Source: Yes71-27 sp040758635 (lineage in GTDB: Bacteria > Bacillota > Desulfotomaculia > Desulfotomaculales > Ammonificaceae). Taken from it: DNA of 16,891 bases. The translations under genes were made by a program, and so were the position numbers. Within the stretch, counting starts at the first letter, position 1; each line of letters begins with the position of its first letter. The DNA lies in the NCBI GenBank assembly GCA_040758635.1, contig JBFLVI010000045.1:1-16891 (forward strand), given 5' to 3'. Under the pieces are notes generated by a model. That model made no database searches. It was not told where the DNA came from and saw nothing but the letters and a program-made list of their open reading frames with translations. Shown piece by piece: positions 10,678 through 16,891 of this stretch.

Positions 10678-13356
10678 ATGATGAACGAAGCAGACACCCG
10701 CGTAAGGCTTATCGAACCCAAACTTAAAGCTGCCGGTTGGACAGATCAGCAGGTCACCCGCGAGTTTTACTACAACCGGGACTACCGGTATACACGCGGC
10801 CGCATTATTCTCGTCGGTGACCGGGTTCGCCGTGGTAAACCGCGTAAGGTGGATTATCTCCTCCGTACTTCCGAAAGTTTTCCTATTGCCGTAGTTGAGG
10901 CGAAGCCCGAAAATGAACCGGCTGAAGCCGGGCTGGGGCAGGCCAAGGATTACGCGCGAGACTTGGGTCTGGCTTTTGCTTATGCCACCAATGGCCACCG
11001 TATTATCGAGTATGATTTTTTTACCAAGTCGAGCAGGACGTTGGATGGTTTCCCTCGACCGGAAGAGCTTTGGCTAAGGTGGGAGTTGAACACCGGTTTC
11101 GTTATAACGGAGAAACGGGTCGCGGAAGCCCGGGTGCCTTACTATGTTCCGGGCGCACGGTGGGAGGGCAACCCGCTTCTCTATCCCTACTGTCCCGAGT
11201 CCGTTTGCGGCCGCAACCCTTTCTATTTTCAGGAAGTGGCCATCCGGGAAGTAATCAAACGGCTGATGCGCGGGCAACGTCGCGTGCTTTTAGCTATGGC
11301 GACTGGGACAGGAAAGACGTTTGTCGCCTTCCAGATCGTGTGGAAGCTCATAAAGTCCGGCTGGCTGAAACTGCGCCATCCCGGACGCCCCGCCCGGGTT
11401 CTTTTTCTGGCTGACCGAGTTATTTTGCGTAACCAGGCTCACAATGTGTTTTCGCCTTTTGCCGACGGCACCAGCGACCCGCGCCACTTGATCGAAAGCC
11501 ACCCGCCCAACCTTAACCGCGACCTCTATTTCGGTATCTACCAGACGCTGTGGAGCCCTGACGAGCGCGGCGTGCGTCTCTTCGAGCGGTTCCCGGCCGA
11601 CTTTTTCGACCTGGTCATCATTGACGAGTGCCATCGTTCCGGCTGGGGCACCTGGCGCGAGATCCTCGATCACTTCGGCAGCGCCATCCACCTTGGTATG
11701 ACCGCTACGCCCAAGCAGGATGAAAACGTGGACACCTATGCCTACTTCTGCGCCGAAGAACCCGAAGTGGCTATTGATCCTGAGCATCCCGAGCGGGGTT
11801 CCTGGCGCCGGCCTGCCTTCCAGTACAGCCTCGGGCAAGGCATTGAGGACGGTTTTTTAGCCACTTATAAGGTGCACCGCGTCCGCACCACAGTGGACAA
11901 GACGGGCTTACACCTGCAAGACGCCATTGAGCAGGGGGCTGAGGTCTTTATTCCGGAGGAGGTCGAGCCGCGCGAAGTCTATACCACGCCCCAGTTTGAG
12001 CGCGAGATCACCCTTCCCGACCGCACCCGCGCCATGGTGCAGCACTTGGCCAAACTCATGCGCCGTTTCGGTCCCATGGACAAGACGATGGTTTTCTGTG
12101 TGGACACCGAACATGCCCGGCTGGTGGCGCGCCTCTTGCAGGATGAATTCGGGCCAGAAACCGGGCTGGATAACTACGCGGTGCCCATCGTCTCTGAGGA
12201 AGGGGAGCAGGCGCAGCGTTGGCTGGAGGATTTTGCTGATTCCGATAAAAAGACGCCGGTGGTTGCTACCACAGCGGAGCTTCTTTCTACCGGAGTGGAT
12301 GTCCCCGCCTGTAAAAATATTGTCTTTATGAAAACTCTCTCTTCGCCCCTTCTCTTTAAGCAGATCATCGGGCGCGGCAGCCGTATTGACCAGGCCACGG
12401 AGAAATACTGGTTCCGCATCATTGATTTCTCCGGTGCCACGCGCCTCTTCGACCAGTGGGACCGCCCCATTGGTCCACCACCGCAGCCGCCTACTGGGCC
12501 ATTAACCGCCACTTTGAACGGATATGTTTTTCACTCTCGGACGGGGGACCGCATTGTAGGCGCCCGGGTTGCGGTGCGTACCGGTCCCAACACCCAACAA
12601 GGGCCTATCCTTACCGATGAAAACGGTGCATTCAATTTCACCCATCTACCCGCCGGCTACGTCACTGTAATCTGCAGCGCGCCGGGCTTCACGTCAAGAG
12701 AACTGCGGGTGGAGACCCTGGCTGACGAGGCAGTTGCCGTAGAAGTGCCGCTTAAACCGGCCCGTAAGGGCGCTCGCAAGATCAGCGTTGAAGGGCTATC
12801 GGTTACCATTGCCGATGAGGCAGTCTTCCTTATTGAAGAAACGGGGCAACAATTAACACTGGCTGAATACAGGGACTTCACACGCCGGCACGTCGTTCGT
12901 ATGGCGCCTACGCTTCAAACCCTGCGGGCGATTTGGGTGGATCCGCTCAGGCGCAATGCCTTCCTTGATGATTTGCGCCGCCAAAGCATTTACCTTGAGG
13001 CGCTAGCCGAGGTAATGGACCAATCCGAAGCAGATACCTTCGACCTCCTGGCCCACCTGGCGTTTGGTGCCCCCATCCGCACGCGCGGCGAGCGGGCCAG
13101 TGCTTTTCGCAACCGTGAGCAGACTTTTATTCATAGCTTTGGAGAGGATGCTCGCCGGGTCATCTTGGAGCTTTTGGAGAAATACCGTGCCGCCGGCGTC
13201 GGTGAATTGCAACCCGAAGTCTTCAGCGTATCGCCTTTCCGAGAATGGGGCGGTGCCTTTACCATCAGCCGCTGGTTCGGCACACCGCAAGACCTGCGTG
13301 GCGCTTTGAATGAGATGCAGCAGCGAATATACCCTGAATCAGAGGTGGTAACATGA
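10678..13356 (+). CDS. hsdR: Type I restriction endonuclease subunit R with inserted domain
   Basis: HsdR translocates and cuts unmodified DNA in complex with HsdM and HsdS. ATG 10678 (or 10681) has a weak SD. The N-terminal PD-(D/E)xK nuclease shows Asp59 (VDYLL) and Glu74-Ala-Lys76 (VVEAK). The SF2 helicase core has Walker A ATGTGKT (208-214), DECH (316-319), TATP (342-345) and QIIGRGSR (562-569). Residues about 609-693 are a carboxypeptidase-regulatory-like beta sandwich (NGYVFHSRTGDRIVGARV; TDENGAFNFTHLPAG), then an EcoEI-type C-terminal domain (LTLAEYRDFTRRHV). At 892 aa it is intact. Its end overlaps hsdM as ATGA. Confidence 0.93.
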   Translation: MMNEADTRVRLIEPKLKAAGWTDQQVTREFYYNRDYRYTRGRIILVGDRVRRGKPRKVDYLLRTSESFPIAVVEAKPENEPAEAGLGQAKDYARDLGLAFAYATNGHRIIEYDFFTKSSRTLDGFPRPEELWLRWELNTGFVITEKRVAEARVPYYVPGARWEGNPLLYPYCPESVCGRNPFYFQEVAIREVIKRLMRGQRRVLLAMATGTGKTFVAFQIVWKLIKSGWLKLRHPGRPARVLFLADRVILRNQAHNVFSPFADGTSDPRHLIESHPPNLNRDLYFGIYQTLWSPDERGVRLFERFPADFFDLVIIDECHRSGWGTWREILDHFGSAIHLGMTATPKQDENVDTYAYFCAEEPEVAIDPEHPERGSWRRPAFQYSLGQGIEDGFLATYKVHRVRTTVDKTGLHLQDAIEQGAEVFIPEEVEPREVYTTPQFEREITLPDRTRAMVQHLAKLMRRFGPMDKTMVFCVDTEHARLVARLLQDEFGPETGLDNYAVPIVSEEGEQAQRWLEDFADSDKKTPVVATTAELLSTGVDVPACKNIVFMKTLSSPLLFKQIIGRGSRIDQATEKYWFRIIDFSGATRLFDQWDRPIGPPPQPPTGPLTATLNGYVFHSRTGDRIVGARVAVRTGPNTQQGPILTDENGAFNFTHLPAGYVTVICSAPGFTSRELRVETLADEAVAVEVPLKPARKGARKISVEGLSVTIADEAVFLIEETGQQLTLAEYRDFTRRHVVRMAPTLQTLRAIWVDPLRRNAFLDDLRRQSIYLEALAEVMDQSEADTFDLLAHLAFGAPIRTRGERASAFRNREQTFIHSFGEDARRVILELLEKYRAAGVGELQPEVFSVSPFREWGGAFTISRWFGTPQDLRGALNEMQQRIYPESEVVT

Positions 13357-14861
13357 ACGGTCCTCAGACCCGCGAAGCTCTCGCCAATGAAATCTGGCGG
13401 GCCTGCGATATCCTGCGCCGCGATAACAACTGCGGTGGGATTATGGAATACATCGAGCATCTGTCGTGGTTGCTTTTCTTGCGTTTCTTAGATGCCCAGG
13501 AGGAGGAACGGGAAATCCAGGCGCAATTAGCCGGTCGCGCCCACAACCCTATTCTGGATCCCGAGTACCGCTGGCGTAGCTGGGCCACCAGGGACGTGCC
13601 TGCCGACGATCTCCTGGCTTTCGTCCACGGTCGCCTTATCCCCTACCTGCAAACTTTGGGCGGCGACCCTTTGCGCGAGACTATCCGGAGCGTCTTTGCC
13701 GAACGCAACGTCATCGTCTGCGCTTCGGGCTACAACCTCAAAGATGTGCTCCAAATTGTGAACGGCATTAACTTCCACAGCCAGGACGACATCTTCACTG
13801 TTTCTCAGGTTTACGAGGAACTTCTGCGCCGCCTCGGTAACGAGAACCGCCTGGCCGGCGAGTTTTATACGCCCCGCCCTGTGGTGCGCTTCATTGTAGA
13901 GCTGGTAGACCCTCAGATAGGGGAGACGGTCTACGACCCGGCCTGCGGTACTTGCGGTTTCCTTGCCCAGGCCTATCTTTGGATGAAACAGAAGGAACAA
14001 ACCATAGAGGACCACCGCACTCTGCAGGAGCGCACCTTTTTCGGGCAGGAGAAAAAGCCTGTCCCGGCACTCCTGGGCTTGATGAATATGGTCCTGCACT
14101 GGGTAACTGCGCCACGAGTGATGCGGAAGAACACCCTGGAAGAGAATATCCGAAACGTTTCTGAACGCTTCGATGTGGTGATGACCAATCCCCCGTTTGG
14201 AGGGACAGAGGGGCGGCACATCCAGCAGAACTTTCCCATACAGTCGAATGCAACCGAACTACTCTTTCTCCAGCACATCATGAAAAAGCTTAAGCCCCGT
14301 GACGGTGCCCGCTGCGGCATGGTCGTGCCTGAGGGTACTCTTTTCCGTGGGGGTGCCTTTGCGGAAGTGAAACGAGATCTTCTGGAGCAGTTCAACCTGC
14401 ATACCATCGTAAGCCTCCCGCCGGGCACCTTCGCCCCCTATTCTGATGTGAAAACGGCGCTCATCTTTTTTGAGCGGCCGGGTCCGACGAAAGAGATCTG
14501 GTATTATGAACTACCCTTGCCGGAGGGTCTGAAAAAGTTTAGCAAAGGCAGCCCCATCCAGGATGAGCATTTCAACGAGTCACGGCAATTATGGCGGGTC
14601 TGGGACGCCTACCGCAAGGGCCTATGTCCCCGCGAGGCTTGCCTCTCACCCCGTTCCTGGATCGTGTCCGTCGAAGAGATCAAGCAGCGGGGCTACGACC
14701 TCACCGCCCGTAACCCGAACCGCCCGGAAGGCGAAGAGCTGCCGTCACCAGTGGAGATCGTGGCCGGGCTTTTGGAAAAAGAGCGCGAGATTTTAAGAAT
14801 TATAGAGGAACTGAACGGGTTATTGAGCAACGACCGGAATGGAGGGGAACACCGTGGTTGA
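13353..14861 (+). CDS. hsdM: Type I restriction-modification methyltransferase subunit M
   Basis: HsdM transfers a methyl group from S-adenosylmethionine to adenine N6 in the target site. The 502-aa protein has an N-terminal helical HsdM_N domain (EIWRACDILRRDN; LSWLLFLRFLDAQEEE), then GEFYTPRPVVRFIVELV, motif I DPACGTCGF (195-203) and motif IV NPPFGG (279-284). Motif I usually reads DPACGTGGF; here a Cys replaces the first Gly, probably tolerated. The ATG overlaps the hsdR stop (ATGA), and the stop lies inside the hsdS 5' end, indicating translational coupling and a 2:1-type complex. Confidence 0.95.
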   Translation: MNGPQTREALANEIWRACDILRRDNNCGGIMEYIEHLSWLLFLRFLDAQEEEREIQAQLAGRAHNPILDPEYRWRSWATRDVPADDLLAFVHGRLIPYLQTLGGDPLRETIRSVFAERNVIVCASGYNLKDVLQIVNGINFHSQDDIFTVSQVYEELLRRLGNENRLAGEFYTPRPVVRFIVELVDPQIGETVYDPACGTCGFLAQAYLWMKQKEQTIEDHRTLQERTFFGQEKKPVPALLGLMNMVLHWVTAPRVMRKNTLEENIRNVSERFDVVMTNPPFGGTEGRHIQQNFPIQSNATELLFLQHIMKKLKPRDGARCGMVVPEGTLFRGGAFAEVKRDLLEQFNLHTIVSLPPGTFAPYSDVKTALIFFERPGPTKEIWYYELPLPEGLKKFSKGSPIQDEHFNESRQLWRVWDAYRKGLCPREACLSPRSWIVSVEEIKQRGYDLTARNPNRPEGEELPSPVEIVAGLLEKEREILRIIEELNGLLSNDRNGGEHRG

Positions 14862-16086
14862 CGGCCCTTGCAAGCTGCCCGAGGGCTGGCGGTGGATGAG
14901 GCTGGGGGAGGTATGCCTTCCTACTGAAAAGCGGGACCCTACCAAGAACCCTTTGGTTCACTTTATGTATGTTGACATTTCTGCTATAGATAGTACCGTA
15001 GGCAAGATAGTATCACCAAGGAAGGTTTTAGGACAAGATGCGCCCAGCCGAGCACGTAAGGTAATCAGAGCCGGTGATGTAATTTTTGCTACCACCCGCC
15101 CCTATCTCAAAAACATAGCCTTGGTGTCTCCTGATTTGGATGGACAAATTTGTTCAACAGGCTTCTGCGTGATCCGGGCAAATCGGGAATTTGCTGAACC
15201 AGAGTTTTTGTTTCACTTGTGCCGTTCCGATTTCATAACCGACCAGCTTACTGCTAGTAAAATGCGCGGTGCTAGCTACCCGGCAGTAACCGATAGTGAT
15301 GTTTATAACACCCTCATCCCCCTCCCACCTCTTGAGGAGCAGCGGCGCATCGTGGCGAAGGTGGAAGCCCTGATGGAGCGAGTGCGGGAGGCGCGCCGCT
15401 TGCGAGCCGAAGCCCAAAAAGACACCGAGCGCCTGATGCAGGCAGCTTTAGCCGAAGTTTTCCCCTGCCCAGGGCAGGACCTGCCCACCGGCTGGCGGTG
15501 GGTGAGGCTGGGGGATATCTTTCATATTCAGCAAGGTGCTTCGATGTCGCCAAAACGGCGCAAAGGAGTTAACCCAAAACCATTTCTGCGAACAAAGAAT
15601 GTGTGTTGGGGCTATGTTGAGATGTCGGATGTGGATGAAATGGATTTTACCGATGAAGAGATAAGTAAGCTCGTCTTAAAAAGGGGAGATCTCCTTGTTT
15701 GCGAAGGCGGCGATGTAGGCCGAACAGCAATCTGGCAAGAAGAATTACCGCTTTGTCTGTATCAGAATCATATTCACCGACTACGAGCAATAATACAGGT
15801 CGAACCGAAATTCTATATGTACTGGATGCAAACAGCATATCAGGTTCTTTATGTATATGGCGGCGAAGAAAGTAGAACTGCTATCCCTAATCTTTCGAGT
15901 CGACGTCTGCAACAATTCATTGCTCCCCTCCCGCCCCTTGAGGAGCAGCGGCGCATCGTGGCCTATCTGGATCAGATCCAGCAGCAGGTAACGGCGCTCA
16001 AGCACGTTCAGGCCGGAACCGAGGCCGAACTTAAGCGTTTAGAACAGGCGATTTTAGATAGAGCTTTTCGGGGAGAGTTGCAATAA
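14854..16086 (+). CDS. hsdS: Type I restriction-modification specificity subunit S
   Basis: HsdS gives the restriction-modification complex its bipartite DNA target. I prefer the GTG at 14854, 6 bases after GGAGGGG, over the in-frame ATG at 14839 that precedes the SD. The 410-aa protein has two target-recognition domains, each opening with LPxGWRWxRLG and closing with PLPPLEEQRRIVA and a long helix (VEALMERVREARRLRAEAQK; LDQIQQQVTALKHVQ). The two TRD interiors differ and are more AT-rich than the flanks, suggesting separate exchange. The stop overlaps the next ATG by one base. Confidence 0.95.
   Translation: MVDGPCKLPEGWRWMRLGEVCLPTEKRDPTKNPLVHFMYVDISAIDSTVGKIVSPRKVLGQDAPSRARKVIRAGDVIFATTRPYLKNIALVSPDLDGQICSTGFCVIRANREFAEPEFLFHLCRSDFITDQLTASKMRGASYPAVTDSDVYNTLIPLPPLEEQRRIVAKVEALMERVREARRLRAEAQKDTERLMQAALAEVFPCPGQDLPTGWRWVRLGDIFHIQQGASMSPKRRKGVNPKPFLRTKNVCWGYVEMSDVDEMDFTDEEISKLVLKRGDLLVCEGGDVGRTAIWQEELPLCLYQNHIHRLRAIIQVEPKFYMYWMQTAYQVLYVYGGEESRTAIPNLSSRRLQQFIAPLPPLEEQRRIVAYLDQIQQQVTALKHVQAGTEAELKRLEQAILDRAFRGELQ
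14884..15515 (+). repeat. 26-bp direct repeat pair opening each HsdS half
   Basis: Copies lie at 14884-14909 and 15490-15515 and differ at one base (A14896 versus G15502). They encode the GWRWxRLG start of each target-recognition domain. The copies are 606 bp apart. Confidence 0.9.
15319..15962 (+). repeat. 38-bp direct repeat pair closing each HsdS half
   Basis: Copies lie at 15319-15356 and 15925-15962 and differ at two positions. They encode PLPPLEEQRRIVA. The copies are also exactly 606 bp apart. Confidence 0.9.
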
Positions 16087-16823
16087 TGAAGGATGAGTTG
16101 CTGAAAGGAACGTTTTCCTTCAGGGAACCTGTACAGCGTAGAATCTACGAAAATTTACTTTTAGTGGGACCAGGTCCAGCCGCATTTTTTAAGGATGCTT
16201 CTCAATTAATGGAACAACCTCAAGCCTTGGAGAGCACAACACATCTTATTTCTCATTTACTCCGCGAGGTTGAAAGCTCCATCCGCAATGTACTTATTCC
16301 GGTAGCCAAACGGATTCTCAAAGATGAAGCTTCTGTTGACGATTCTGGTACCCATGAACGTAAAATACAGGACATACTGGAGGCGCTGGACTTTCCGAAA
16401 GGGGACAGAGAGAAAATATTGGTTGCGTGGCGTGACTTATCCAGAGAACTGCACCACTTGGCTCATCGGTCTGCTCTTAGAGGTCCGCGTCCTGTAGATG
16501 AGGATAAGTTCCATCGTACCTGGCGAAATACGTTATACGTTTATGATGCTGTTTTACAGAGATTTCGCGAAAAGTATTTAGTTGTTTTTGAAATCCTGGA
16601 TGAACTGTTAATAAGAGATGCACCAACAAAGGAAGATTTTAAGACGTTCTTTAACCACATTCCTCAAAATTTAGTTTCCTTGACCTATTTCTTTAATAAG
16701 TGTAATAGCCCATCTTGGTTAACTCTATTGCAACAAAAAAAGGATTCCCTGTTGCCGCCCGAAGCGGTCAAGTCCGAATTCTGGTGTAAATTCCCTCTGG
16801 CAGATAAGATCACTCCGTTTTAA
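16086..16823 (+). CDS. RM-linked hypothetical protein, likely truncated large protein
   Basis: The ATG at 16086 overlaps the hsdS stop as TAATG. The 245-aa product is helical and rather AT-rich for the window. It has THLISHLLREVESSIRNVLI, WRDLSRELHHLAHRSALRG and FKTFFNHIPQNLVSLTYFFN, then SPSWLTLLQQKKDSLLPPEA. I recall large bacterial proteins of around 1000 residues in defence contexts whose N-terminal region runs through a similar W-L-x-L...PPE...W pattern. Here the chain stops at TAA 16823 soon afterwards, so it may be a truncated copy or a short relative. Its position in the operon suggests an accessory role to restriction. Family not established. Confidence 0.5.
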   Translation: MKDELLKGTFSFREPVQRRIYENLLLVGPGPAAFFKDASQLMEQPQALESTTHLISHLLREVESSIRNVLIPVAKRILKDEASVDDSGTHERKIQDILEALDFPKGDREKILVAWRDLSRELHHLAHRSALRGPRPVDEDKFHRTWRNTLYVYDAVLQRFREKYLVVFEILDELLIRDAPTKEDFKTFFNHIPQNLVSLTYFFNKCNSPSWLTLLQQKKDSLLPPEAVKSEFWCKFPLADKITPF

Positions 16824-16891
16824 GCTGCATTTACCCGGGTATCGGCACTATTCACCTCCTTCTGCCGTTTTTCCGTGTTAGCCTTCCACTC
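16824..16891 (-). other. Window edge; SD-like site on the minus strand
   Basis: Reading leftward, AAGGAGGTGA lies near 16860-16851 followed by a GTG whose frame ends after five codons. A 23-codon open frame entering from the right edge also ends here. Nothing firm can be called. Confidence 0.2.

Noticed and set aside
1..16891. CRISPR array
   Set aside because: No regularly spaced 25-40 base repeats were seen; the only phased repeats are 7-8 base motifs at 11-12 bp spacing.
16822..16891. Similarity of a minus-strand frame (NSADTRV) to the HsdR start (NEADTRV)
   Set aside because: The match is seven residues only, at the end of an open frame rather than its start, and is most simply chance.

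Overview
The window looks like a chromosomal segment of a moderately GC-rich Firmicute, probably a thermophilic or anaerobic clostridial lineage of the Moorella/Desulfotomaculum kind. The evidence is strong AGGAGG-type Shine-Dalgarno (SD) sites, GTG and TTG starts, and Gram-positive-style phage genes. The genus is a guess. The window holds two adjacent accessory regions that meet at a tRNA-type attachment site near 8421-8464.

Region 1 (1-8464) is the right-hand part of an integrated phage or phage-satellite element. A rightward late/packaging module (1-4064) carries small hypothetical genes, a P27-type terminase small subunit, a GRRPWGFW-motif phage protein, a coiled-coil protein, and an unusual fusion of an HExxH metallopeptidase-like domain to an HK97-type prohead protease. 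No terminase large subunit, portal or major capsid gene is present where they would be expected. The module ends at a strong terminator (4099-4134), followed by a good SD with no credible gene behind it. A leftward operon of small genes (4237-6075) faces it. One member, at 4835-5074, resembles the Csx3/Crn3 ring-nuclease family and is a candidate anti-CRISPR factor. This operon starts from a consensus promoter nested in an array of inverted operator half-sites (6111-6152). Diverging rightward are an AlpA/excisionase-like HTH protein, two small proteins, a ribbon-helix-helix-like protein and a tyrosine integrase. The element ends in arm-type repeats and the 3' end of a tRNA gene, so the intact tRNA and the left end should lie to the left, outside the window.

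Region 2 (8465-16891) is a mosaic defence/mobility island: a leftward hicA-hicB toxin-antitoxin pair, a broken type IV coupling-protein-like ATPase, a stretch without convincing genes, a coiled-coil protein, and a complete type I restriction-modification operon (hsdR-hsdM-hsdS) whose genes overlap by a few bases. HsdR carries a carboxypeptidase-regulatory-like beta-sandwich inserted between its helicase and C-terminal domains. HsdS consists of two modules bounded by near-identical direct repeats exactly 606 bp apart. A further gene that overlaps hsdS by one base looks like the truncated N-terminus of a much larger protein.

Taken together, the locus looks like accretion at a tRNA gene: a phage-like element that may carry a counter-defence gene sits next to a host or mobile defence island. 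The most worthwhile candidates are the Csx3-like gene, the zincin-prohead protease fusion in an element lacking the large terminase, the domain insertion in HsdR, and the HsdS module repeats.
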